In this document: positions 1 through 11,016 of the stretch, piece by piece
How positions within the stretch are numbered: the stretch's first letter is position 1
Layout of the letters: every line of letters begins with the position of its first letter
Assembly (NCBI GenBank): GCA_013433145.1
Contig: CM024170.1
Coordinates: forward strand, 1,753,214 to 1,817,213
Source of the DNA: Ascaris suum
Lineage: Eukaryota > Nematoda > Chromadorea > Rhabditida > Ascarididae
DNA length: 64,000 nt
Direction: 5' to 3'
Notes under the pieces: model-generated
Seen by the model: only the letters and a program-made list of their open reading frames with translations
The model's database searches: none
Told to the model about the DNA's origin: nothing
Program-made: the position numbers and the translations under genes

Positions 1-1230
1 GTTACATGTTGGGTTACCACAAGATCGTTCAAATAAAAAGCAAATAAGTCGCCTTCGATCAACAACTCAACTTCAATCTGCTAATTTTTCAAAAAAAAAG
101 TCATTTTTGAAAAAATTCCCGAAATGCTAATTGCGAGGAATACATCAACCTTTACATTCAACCTAGAAAACGTCTTCTGAAGGGAGAAGGGGAGGGGAGG
201 GGAGGGGAAGGGAAGGAGGCAAGGGGACGGAACAAACTTCCCTAAAATGATCTCATTTTTCATCCATAGAGAAACGAAATATCGAAAAAATTTTGCAATA
301 AATTAAGCATAGATAAACAGAAAACTATTTATATGTTGAAAAAATGGAAATAAAAAATTTGCATATTTGCATATCGTCATTTGCATATCCGCGACTCGGA
401 TAAATTGACAAGCGCATCAGATAATACATTCCATCTCGCACTGCAAACTTCCCGTCTACGATGATTTATATTGACGAAATTTCCTATCCCATAAAACTTT
501 TGCCACCCAAATTATCAAGCATTTGATTAGTCAAAGCAAGAGAAGCAAAGCCAAAATTTTTAAAGACAACATCGGCTGCTTCTAATGGCACTCTGTGATC
601 AGCTAGCACATGCTTGATGAGCTATACCTGGCTAATAACCTTTCTGGGTCTCGAAGTAGAGTAGAAGGAGATCAAATCTGAGATGGCCATACTTCGCTGA
701 AGAAATGTCATACAGCAAAAATAAGCTCATTTCAAGACCGATCCAAAGTCCCAATTTGTGCCAACAAATTTCTGACTCATTAAAATCAACCTTAAGAGAC
801 ATCAATCCATATCCCGCAGCCCAGAAACCTTTCTACAAAGCGGAAAATATACTGAAATGTCCGCTTTTTTTCTTTCTCTTTAACGAGACTTAATTCGCCG
901 CCCCCGTGGTATTTTAGAAATCCCCCACGTGTTGAGTGCTGCCTTCGTCCTTTAGTGGTGATGTGGGTTAGGGCCGCGAGAAGGGACGGAAGAAGAAAGA
1001 AGAAGGTATTCTCACCTATGAATATGTTAGGTTGTAGTTTCATACATGCATAAGTGAGCACACGCACAGATGTTTACAATCACAAGCAAAACATTCCTCA
1101 ATATTTCAGCAAACACATTCTTGCTGCAAAATGTTTGCTGAGAATCTCCCTCCCCGGCCATCTCCGTATTGCAAATAAATAAATAAATGCACAAATGACA
1201 AATAAATAATAAACAAAAACAAGGGTTTAC
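1..1230. other. Left edge, probable intron or 3' part of the LUC7L3-like gene
   Basis: No exon continuing the LUC7L3-like reading frame could be recognised here on the minus strand, so the rest of that gene (second zinc finger and RS-rich tail) probably lies left of the window. The stretch holds a G-rich run with repeated GGGGA at about 181-232, and clustered TTTGCATAT motifs at 358-390. Short open frames here look like chance. Confidence 0.5.
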
Positions 1231-3473
1231 CTTATCCATACACTCGCTGATTTTAGCCGATAGACTGGACTGCTGCTCGGCGACCAATTCCTTCTGACGG
1301 CGTTGCGCATCAGATTCCACTTCACCATCTTCACTTGTTGTTGCTACTATAAACACATTTTTGTCACTACCAAAATTAATTTCAGGTCGATTATGACCTA
1401 CCGCAAAATTTGAGCATTCTAGAGTGAACACATATTTGGAATATTGTTCTTTCATCCGCTATCCACTTGAAGGATATGCGACGGACGAATTTCTTTGATA
1501 CATGAAAGGCTACTGAATGGAATATATACTAAAGGTAAGCTTTTATTCGCTTCCCACCGTCAATCAATCAATGTTTCCTCCTCCAACGAAATAATTTCCG
1601 CACATTCAATTCGCTGATAACAAATATTTGAGCACTTAATTTCTGACCCAAAAAAAACATCCCTACACATATCGCCAAATCAACACTAAAACCAATCACA
1701 CAATCCATAAGTGATGACCTATTCTCATATTTACACGTCTCACAAGACATTCTTTATGCGATGTTCTTCAAGAATACTATGGAAAATGATAGGGAAAATT
1801 AAAAATTATTTCATAATCATTAGAAAGCTTAGAAAGCGGATAGTGCAAAAAAAAAAAAACAACAATCAAATCAATTAGCACAGAATAAATCCCATCATAA
1901 AAGATACCACTAGCAAGAGGTTGTGTCACTGCCAATCGACGTTCGTTCTTCTCGATCTTTCTGCGTACTTCATCATCCAATCGTCGTATCTTATTGAGGA
2001 AATCTTCCTCATATCCCAATTTCTCAAAACGACTACTCTGACGATATTTTGTTCGTAGTGCCGGATCATGTATCTGCAAATTTCTTTACTATTATATCAC
2101 ATCAATTAAAACTGACAAATGCTTTCAACACAACTCATTAATATTATCACATGATTGCTATATATAACTTTGGATTATTTAATAAAAAATAACAATCCTA
2201 TAAAATAACTGCCGCTGTTTACCTATTCGGGTAAGCAAATCTGAGCCTATCTATTCCCTTACTGGCACAATAAATTACCTTTCACCCGTTCGAAACGCTC
2301 ATTATTTCATCGTTAAACGTATTTGCAGGTTAACTACACCTTAATCCAACAAACGCTGAACTGATCGCCTAATAATCAAACGTCTGCACATTCTCTAAGA
2401 CGAGAAGCAAGCAATCGTTCATTCATTTATCCTACAAGCCTAATTCGCCAGCACAAATAAAATATCAAACATCAGTCACCTATGAATAAAAATACAAAAA
2501 ATCAAGAAGATGGATTTTGATTCATAATTAACGTTATTGTACAAATGTTTCGGGTATATTCCAACAATTTGTATGGTAAAATATACCTGGAATATCACAT
2601 AAGTCACACCCCGTCACGTTTATATCTTCCCCTTTGTAATTTTTTTTAAAATTATGGCACTACGCTTGGGAAACTACCTCACATCTCTGGCGACAGACCT
2701 TCAAACCTCATATTTTTGGCGATGGACCTCTCTATAGCAGTCATAGAAACGAGCACAACCTGAATTCAAGGGTGAAAAGCGAAGCACTGTGTCAGAAGAA
2801 AAGTAGCCACCTGAGAATAGAAACCACGTTACACGGTGATGAGTACCCAAAATGTGATGCAAGGGTGAAGCACCTAAGAGGTGTCATAACATTCATTACG
2901 ATAAGCTTCATTGCTTATAAGTAGGAGGAAACGGACAGAGAAACAGAACACAACAGCACACATGGGATATAGAAATGCACTATAAGCATACAAAAATGAC
3001 TGCCCGTCAAAAAGTGCCGTCAACAAATGCGCCCTCTTGATGGCTTTTACCAAGAAACAACAACGACACAACAACATAAAGAAATTCCCGACTGAGTTAA
3101 TGTCAACGCAAAAAATAAACTAACAATTATAGGTTAATAAAAGGTGCAACTAGAGAGTAATATCAATTCATCGAGACGAACTAAATTAAGAGTGATAGTA
3201 TCGAGATCAACCACCAACTTATCTCGATGATCAGTGGTTTCGATTGAGTGGATCGGATTTCAAATAAATTCAAATCAAAGAACGAACCTTGCTGCAATAG
3301 CCAAGATCGGCCTTCGTATTTCTGAACATCTCATTGGGGCAGAATGCAACCAGAAAATGTTTGCATACATCTGGCTCATCGAAATCAGGCTCATTCGTAT
3401 CACCGAAATCTGCATTCCGCTTTGGACCCATCAACTCGTTCAACATTGCGGCCATTTGCTCTGTTGCCGACAT
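1231..3473 (-). CDS. LUC7L3: LUC7L3-like U1 snRNP-associated splicing factor, 5' part (three exons, partial)
   Basis: LUC7 proteins associate with U1 snRNP in the nucleus and help select 5' splice sites. Three exons are visible: 3288-3473, 1908-2073 and 1231-1346. They total 468 nt (156 codons) with matching phases (0, 1, 0). The start ATG at 3471-3473 opens MSATEQMAAMLNELMG, matching the LUC7 N-terminus. Exon 1 holds the first CCCH finger, with VCKHFLVAFCP and LGYCSK joining IHDP across intron 1. Exon 2 carries SSRFEKLGYEEDFL, closer to the LUC7L3 branch (SSRF-x2-GYE-x-DFL) than to LUC7L/LUC7L2. Exon 3 is charged and begins the coiled-coil linker. Introns are 1214 and 561 nt. Exon 3 ends AAG|GTAAAC in phase 0, so the second finger and RS tail should follow to the left, outside the window. 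An AG in a T-rich context (TTTATAG) 8 nt before the ATG may be a spliced-leader acceptor (inference). Confidence 0.86.
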
Positions 3474-6400
3474 TTTCCAATCTATAAATTCATATTCACT
3501 CAGCCAAACTATACACATCCGCTGAGTATCGATTCGTCATATCTGCGATTATTTAAATTAATGAACGAAATAAAACTTGAGCTGCAAACTTAGCAAACTT
3601 GATTGTGTTTTAGTAAATAGGTTATAGGGTTGGCAATTAAAGACATAACAACTTATATGTAAATCGTACAAAGCAAGAGCATACAGGGATGTGACTTAAC
3701 AAACCGATCGCGCCTACACAGTACGTTACTGCTGGCCATGTACAACACAGCCTTTAAATAAGACAAAAACATCGCAGATAAAACAGCATGTAACGCTCTA
3801 GACATGTGAAAGGAACAGATTTTTGGAGTTTCATGAGAAGAGGATATTAACGGAACCCGCACTGGGTGAAACTGAACCCGAACTGACATCTCTTATGCCA
3901 AGTGGTTTATAAATAAACCTTGAAAGCACCATCAATAATCACGCCGCTGTGCATAACGCAAATTATGCGATGGCAGCACTTTACAGTTAGAGAGCTGCAC
4001 AACTGACCAGGCAATCGTCAAAAGACTATGAAAGTTCAAAGCTCAGCTCACAATGATCCCCAAAAAGGTGGGAACCGCCGGGCTTATATCCAACTTGGGC
4101 ACACTAGGCCAAAACTGAGTACGGCGATGCCCGGTTGAGACATACGAAAAATGGTTCGGTAAAAAACGCCACTATACAGTCTTCGATAAATACAGCATAT
4201 GAAGATGAAACAGTAACGGATTTACATATTCTCAAGAATATTTGCAAGTGGCTTGATAAGCGAGCATTCAAAAGCATCTATTCTGATAGCCGCATCCCCT
4301 CTCGCCCACCACCTATCGATGCAACATGAAAACCCACCTAGTTGCAAAAGATATGCAAATTTTTCTAAAGGCTAATGCCTCGCTTGAATATTGGCTGCAG
4401 GTTACCCTATCTCGTCAACACACCGATCAATTTTCGTCTCAAGGGGTAAATATTTGCAGTGAACCCTCCAAGGTGAAACAACCGGAAAGATAGACGAATC
4501 AACATATGAATGAATAGTATAACGTCATTTGAATGCGTTCTGCAAATAGAAATTTACATATATGGACAACAAGGACAATTAATAATAACAGGTATAGAAA
4601 AAGCTAACAAGTTGAGAAGCAAATCAGTTGGATTGGCACGATATGCGCTTTTTGCAATCCTTTCACTTGACCAAATAATTCTATATTTTGAAAGCAAAAA
4701 TAAACCGAACAGGATAGTTTCTAAATGCTTAGCCTCTTGCTTGTAACGACCGATATGAGGTCACAAGGTAGGCAGACAAATACACAGGGACCGAGAAGAT
4801 ATTGCGATTAACCAAATCAAATATGTCAGAGTGCACAACAAGCGGCATCGTTGCTAGCCCAGCATGCCTACCAACCGTCGTTATCCCAGTTGCAATGACC
4901 ATCATAATGTGCTCGACGGCAAACATCTGACAGCACACGACAAACAGACATACGCACAAACAAAACATCGATCGCTATAAGGTGCTCGACATATTTGTGA
5001 GTCGCCTAAAACAGCGACTTGATGGCAAACACATCCGTTCCTAAGCGACAGACGGTTGCAAAGAACCTTAATGAAAATCGAACAACACACTTTTATGAGT
5101 AAAAAAAAAGAGAAAACCTTCTTAAGTGCAAAGCTTCATAAAAGCATATTAACGGCATAGCCACGTCAGTATATGTCGTTGTACGTATGTTTCTATACGC
5201 TTTTCTGCCTATTCAACAACAAATCCAACTACAATAGAAGATATTACATTATCAATTAAAGGTGTCTAAGGTAACTTTATTTTTCAACGATGTAAATGTC
5301 AAAATATTTCTAAGTTCCCTATTGCATATGGTTGATGATAACGAACAAGGAAAAATAGCAGGAAAGATAAGCATGAAATAATTATACTCATAGGAAGGAT
5401 TCGATTTGAACGGGATCAAATTCCTCGATTGGAATATCCATAACGAAATTCCAAAAAAAGTTCACGTATTGCGCTATACAACCAGTTTTCCGGGAAAAAA
5501 ATCATCAACTAAAATGTTAGAAACAAATAAAGTATTCATCATTTATCAAACTGTTTGTGTGCAACTTTCAGTTTCATTTTGAAATAAAGAAAACTATGTT
5601 AAAGAACATTTTGGGAGCCAATTCTTATCATAGGTGGAGCCAATCTCCTGCCATCCTCTCAGAGTGGAATTCAATCGCCGACATATGAAGAGAGATGAGA
5701 ACACGAAAGCGTTATACTCGAATAATTTTATATGCTAGAGATTCAATTATCAATAGATACACGATAATCTAAGGCGAGTTAAAGTTGAAGGTTTTTAAAT
5801 CACTAGCACTGCCTCCCATCTCCCTCTTAGCTGTTCAGAAAATTGAACTATTAGAAATAATCGCACCTATTCAATCAGCCAAAGGCATCAAAAAGGACCG
5901 AAGATTTCTAGAAATATCTATTCCCCTCCCCTCTCCCCTCTCCGCTTAATTATTTCTAGAATTAATAACCATCCCCCCCCCCTCTATAGATCCGATCACT
6001 ATGACTTTATTAACGTTCTTTTGATGAATTGAGGTAAGCAAAGCGTAGAAAAAAATTTTCTCTTGATTACTCAGTTAGTAAATGTTTCTTTGTCGGCTGC
6101 AATGACTTAATATCGCCCACTTAGAAAATAATCTTATTGGGGAAGGGGGGGGGGGGGAATCCTATTTCATCTCATTTCCACTTCTTTTAAGTTTGATAAA
6201 TAAACGATGTGTGAAATACTAATAGAATCCAAGTTTTGTGTCTCAATTTATAGCACAATTTACAGCGTCAGATTTGTTCGCCCTTCAGACTTTTTTGATA
6301 ATCCAGGTTCTCAAAATCAACGAAACACCAGTTCAATCGTTCCAAAAACGTTTAAACCGTTTTGACGCTCATTACCGTCCCGAATTGGTACTTACCAAAG

Positions 6401-7172
6401 GATCTGAAATCAGTATATCCCCCCCCCCCCAAAAAAAAACCCATGATGAAGTCTGGGCGATATAACGTGTACCGCAACAAGATCTCTAACCTCCAGTGAT
6501 TACTGAAATCATCGATGGTTGAGGATTTTATCAAATCTGCCAATTGAACATACTCAGAAATCGGTTGAATACAATACGAAAAAAAATGAACGTGCACTTT
6601 AGGAAGCAAGCAGTTGGCTACTATAAAGGACCCAATATTAGTTGTTTTGTCATTATTTTTGGAAACTAGATTCGGCCAACCGGTTCGTTTAATAAACTAA
6701 AAACGCAAAAAAACCAACCAATAAAAGAGTTTGATTATCATAGCCTTTTAGCATATCTTCTAAATTGCCGATATGCATTAGATTCGTTGTTGAAATATTT
6801 TAGGGCTCATTTAAGTGCCCACATCATAAGCAGAAAGTTCCGCCATCATATTTTTCTGTTTTGCAGGCTGAAACCACTTCACAGACATACAAAGACAGAC
6901 ATGCACAGACATACACATACAAATATGAGATCTATATGTATAAATAAGAAGTGCTTCTTGCAAAAAAAAAAACATTGAAAAAGTTCTTCGCAGATAGTCA
7001 GCCAAAGAAATCTAAACGAATTTCCTTGCATCTCACTAATGGTCGGCAACACTGTTTGAAATACAAATATTGGTGGAAGCACCCCAATCCTTTTCCCCGT
7101 CCCCATCCCAATTCCCCAAATATCAATTCCCGTCGTCCGGGAAGCAAACCATAAAAAACCAGACTCCTCAAC
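3474..7172. other. Spacer between the LUC7L3-like gene and the next minus-strand exon group
   Basis: No recognisable gene was found. A hairpin-like pair ATCGAGAT/ATCTCGAT lies at about 3199-3227. Homopolymer tracts are prominent: C at 5973-5982, G at 6145-6157, and C at 6419-6430 running directly into an A tract. A minus-strand frame at 6440-6560 looks mildly protein-like but has no convincing splice sites or family. Confidence 0.5.
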
Positions 7173-8234
7173 TTTGTCAATCGAAAATACTCGCCGCCTC
7201 AAGACGTTAGCATTTGATCGATCGTATGATGCTGCCCTTTCACGCACCTGTGTCCACCAATTATTTTCACACACTTTTTTTCTCTGCAATGCAATTGCGC
7301 TATAATGTTTTCAGCAACTCTTATGCTCTGTAACCACGGGATAGTATCCCGCCTCCATGACCTACCGAATTGAAATTTCCACTTCAAGACGTCGCTTCTC
7401 AACACTCGTAAATATATTTACCTATCACCGGAGTCGTTGGGGGCATCAGGTTTCATTCGAAAAATTGATGTATTTTTAGATTTGATCCATACCTTTAATT
7501 ATCTTGCTAATGATTCGATCGATAAAATCACTATCGAAATATTGAGAACGCGGAAATTTGCATAAAAACCAAAATAAATATGCAAAATCAACGATGACAA
7601 TTACATGAAATTCGAGTTCAATAATAGAGACTATCGAGGAATATCGTTCAATTCAAGTGACCGAGTGACCTTATCGTATTCTTCTTTCATCTCACAAGAA
7701 AGAATCGCACATTCTCGAATCTGTTTGCCGTTGTGAAATTCCCTTATATGCTCGTTTAGGGAAAAACGGAAATGCATATATTTCAGCTCGAGGCCCACTG
7801 TATAGATTACAAGAAAATCTACAGTGTGGCTATGCAAGCTTAGGCTCCCAAAAACTTACCCAAGCCCTTACCCGCTGGTAATGTGAAACAATTAGCTAGG
7901 GGTCATTTATTTCCATTGGAAACTTCCACAAAGCGCACCAGATTATTCATAGCACCTGAGAGGAAGCTAGTCATAGCCCAGTACTCACCCATTTTGACAG
8001 CTGTCTTCAATACCCATAAGGTTCGTTTTTGGCGTTGAAGAAGTGCATGGATGCCAAGTCGAATACGACAGCACGTCCGAAATTCTCTCTGTCTATAAAT
8101 TCATCTTTTTGTATCCAGTGAAAACGACCATTCCTTAGATGCTTGTCGCCTCGTCCCTCACTATGTCCAGGAAATGACCATTCCTTAGGTACAGGTTCAT
8201 CCCTCAAAAATCCTTGTCTTTCTGATAGTGCCAT
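7173..8234 (-). CDS. Unrecognised minus-strand gene candidate, three coding-like exons
   Basis: I do not recognise a family. Exon A (8014-8234) starts at the ATG at 8232-8234 (MALSERQGFLRDEPVPKEW) and is open for 73 codons, ending FFNAKNEPYG at a GG|GTATTG donor (phase 2). Exon B (about 7670-7818, or from about 7797) contains HFRFSLNEHIREFHNGKQI and ends GATAAG|GTCACT in phase 0. Exon C (7173-7283) has a good TTGCAG acceptor and is exactly 37 codons, phase 0 to 0, with NNWWTQVRERAASYDRSN. B joins C cleanly, but the visible acceptors of B need a phase-1 donor, so the A-B junction is wrong or a small exon is missing. Residue composition is protein-like and GC is higher than the flanks. No stop or polyadenylation site was assigned. 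These could be two genes, or a decayed one. Confidence 0.35.
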
Positions 8235-9439
8235 CAACTGTGCTTCTGATTATTTCTAATTAAAAGCAAATTACTTATGCAAATCACTTGTCGAAAAATA
8301 TTTCGTTGTAAATTACGCATTTGCGAATGTTTGAATATATGCAAATTTCGAAGCGAAATTCAAAAACAGCTAAGAGAGTCTAACAATGAGAGCACTCTTT
8401 CACCCATATGTTGCGAAATATGAAAGGGTAGGGAAAAAGACATTTGCAATTGTTTTAAACCTGTAAAGATAAAAATGAAGTTAACAATAGTCCTTAAATA
8501 AAATTTAAAAATAAATAAAAAATATGACGCTATCTATTCAAATTTGAAAGGAAATTATCTATATATTAAAGTACATTTATGCAAAACTTAATACCACAAA
8601 CATCAGAGATATAGGGTGGGTGGGGCTTTAATTTGCTTTAGCATGTGAACATTGCCATCGTTGGGAGGTGCTTCGTATTTTTCGAAGACTAAAAAATAGA
8701 CAATGGAGTTTTTTTGCACTTTCGTTTCTTGCAATAGGCTGCATTTTTTATTGGGCTGCGCTTTGTATTAGGCTGCATTTTTTATTCGGCTGAATTTTCG
8801 CAACACATTGCATTTTATTCACGTACAGAATGCACTGTTATAATCTCGTTCGTTGTGTTTGTCGGTGTGTTGAATGCTTTCAGTGGGCAACCACTAACAT
8901 TATGCTCATGAAATTTTACGGAATAATTCAATCGTATAATGGGGTTATCAGTGGTGACCAACGAAATGAAGAAATAATGTTTTATCAAACGGAGCTGTTT
9001 ATTCGAGTAATAGCAAAGACGACTAGTTTGTTGAGTTGATCGCCTCTTATCAGATCCGTGGTCGAAAATGATTGCATTGATTCGATGGTGTAGATGGGTG
9101 TACGGAATATTAGTTGAAACGTTCGTTAGCTGCTGTTCTCTTTGACGAATCATGTTTTGTAATCAATGGTAAGATGGAGCACTGAGTCATATGGAGGCAT
9201 TTTTGCTGCTGTTTTGAGCAGTCCCACTTCTTAGTGAATGATATTTAAGCCTTGAAAGACTCCTCTCGAAAGAGCTAATTGTTTTCCGGCTCTTACCCTC
9301 TTTGAAGCTCTGAGATGATATATGTTTGTGGTGTGGAGACTTCTGCCCGTAATAAAGCATGTTATTGATGATAATAGCATAGGTCGGATTTGTGTACGTT
9401 CTCGTGTCGTTTTCTTTGAGCACTTATATTCCACAAACT
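8235..9439. other. Spacer upstream of the minisatellite
   Basis: No gene could be supported. A short imperfect repeat containing AGGCTGCATTTTTTATT lies at about 8733-8795. The rest is AT-rich with several ATGCAAAT-type octamers near 8278 and 8339. Confidence 0.5.
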
Positions 9440-10612
9440 GATAGAGGTTGTCAGATTTCTGTGGCATTTCGTATGCGAATAGGACTATGAAGATATCGAA
9501 GGATACTGAGAAGGATTCCTGTGGCATTTCGAATGCGATTAGGATTATGAAGGAGGGTTGGGAGGAATATATCGAAGGATACTGAGAAGGATATTCCTGT
9601 GGCATTTCGTATGCGATTAGGATTATGAAGGGGGGTTGGGAGGAATATATCGAAGGATACTGAGAAGGATATTCCTGTGGCATTTCGAATGCGATTAGGA
9701 TTATGAAGGATGGGAGGAATATATCGAAGGATACTGAGAAGGATATTCCTGTGGCATTTCGTCGATTAGGATTATGAAGGAGGGTTGGGAGGAATATATC
9801 GAAGGATACTGAGAAGGATATTCCTGTGGCATTTCGTATGCGATTAGGATTATGAAGGGGGTTGGGAGGAATATATCGAAGGATACTGAGAAGGATATTC
9901 CTGTGGCATTTCGAATGCGATTAGGATTATGAAGGAGGGTTGGGAGGAATATATCGAAGGATACTGAGAAGGATATTCCTGTGGCATTTCGTATGCGATT
10001 AGGATTATTAGGAATATATCGAAGGATACTGAGAAGGATATTCCTGTGGCATTTCGTAGCGATTAGGATTATGGGAGGAATATATCGAAGGATACTGAGA
10101 AGGATATTCCTGTGGCATTTCGTATGCGATTAGGATTATGAAGGAGGGTTGGGAGGAATATATCGAAGGATACTGAGAAGGATATTCCTGTGGCATTTCG
10201 GATATCGGATACTGAGAAGGATATTCCTGTGGCATTTCGTATGCGATTAGGATTATGAAGGAGGGTTGGGAGGAATATATCGAAGGATACTGAGAAGGAT
10301 ATTCCTGTGGCATTTCGTATGCGATTAGGATTATGAAGGGGGTGGGAGGAATATATCGAAGGATACTGAGAAGGATATTCCTGTGGCATTTCGTATGCGA
10401 TTAGGATTATGAAGGGGGTTGGGAGGAATATATCGAAGGATACTGAGAAGGATATTCCTGTGGCATTTCGTAGCGATTAGGATTATGAAGGGGTTGGGAG
10501 GAATATATCGAAGGATACTGAGAAGGATATTCCTGTGGCATTTCGGCGATTAGGATTATGAAGAGGGTTGGGAGGAATATATCGAAGGATACTGAGAAGG
10601 ATGAAAACGAAT
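9440..10612. repeat. Minisatellite array, unit about 76-78 bp, about 16 copies
   Basis: The core GATATTCCTGTGGCATTTCG recurs at about 9591, 9669, 9742, 9818, 9894, 9972, 10037, 10106, 10180, 10218, 10294, 10372, 10448 and 10524, with two diverged copies near 9451 and 9513. Each unit also carries GCGATTAGGATTATGAAGG, a G-rich run of variable length, and GGAATATATCGAAGGATACT. Units vary by 1-nt changes in the G run and by small deletions, and one copy (10180-10218) is only 38 bp long. A full unit is 78 bp (26 codons), so the minus strand has open repeats (MPQEYPSQYPSIYSSQ), but indels shift the frame between copies and I judge it non-coding. The array ends about 400 bp upstream of the SARNP-like start codon. 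Confidence 0.95.
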
Positions 10613-11016
10613 CTTTCATAAAACGAGTCATTTCTTAACATATCTTTTTGATAATGGCAACCTGCATCCTACCTGTTTAGTTCGTATATGTCATCATTTC
10701 TTTAAGCAGTACCACATTTCTTTCTTTTCCTTTCCAAGCAATTTGTTTTCTCTTTCATCATATTCTTTGCCTAATGCAATGCACGACGCCATATTGAATC
10801 TGCATAGCTTTGTTTCTTATTCAGATAAGCATCTCCCTCCCTAAATTTAGGGTTGGGGAGGGGGCGGATGGAGGAAGGATTGTGCATGTGTGGTCATCTT
10901 CATCGTTATAGTACCGCAGCTACCACTCTGATTTGATGATTGCAATAAAAAGCTTCAGGCACCGTCTAATTGGTCGTGAAACGAACGTTTGGGCAATTGA
11001 CTAATCATTCGACGAG
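10613..11016 (+). promoter_or_regulatory. Upstream region of the SARNP-like gene
   Basis: This is the 404-bp interval between the minisatellite and the start codon of the SARNP-like gene, so it should hold the promoter and 5' UTR. It contains a G-rich block at about 10850-10880. No specific element was identified. Confidence 0.35.

Noticed and set aside
3234..3593. 119-codon plus-strand frame
   Set aside because: It is antisense to exon 1 of the LUC7L3-like gene, whose family match is clear.
9231..10631. Repetitive minus-strand frames with MPQEYPSQYPSIYSSQ units
   Set aside because: They arise from the minisatellite; 1-nt changes and deletions shift the frame between copies.
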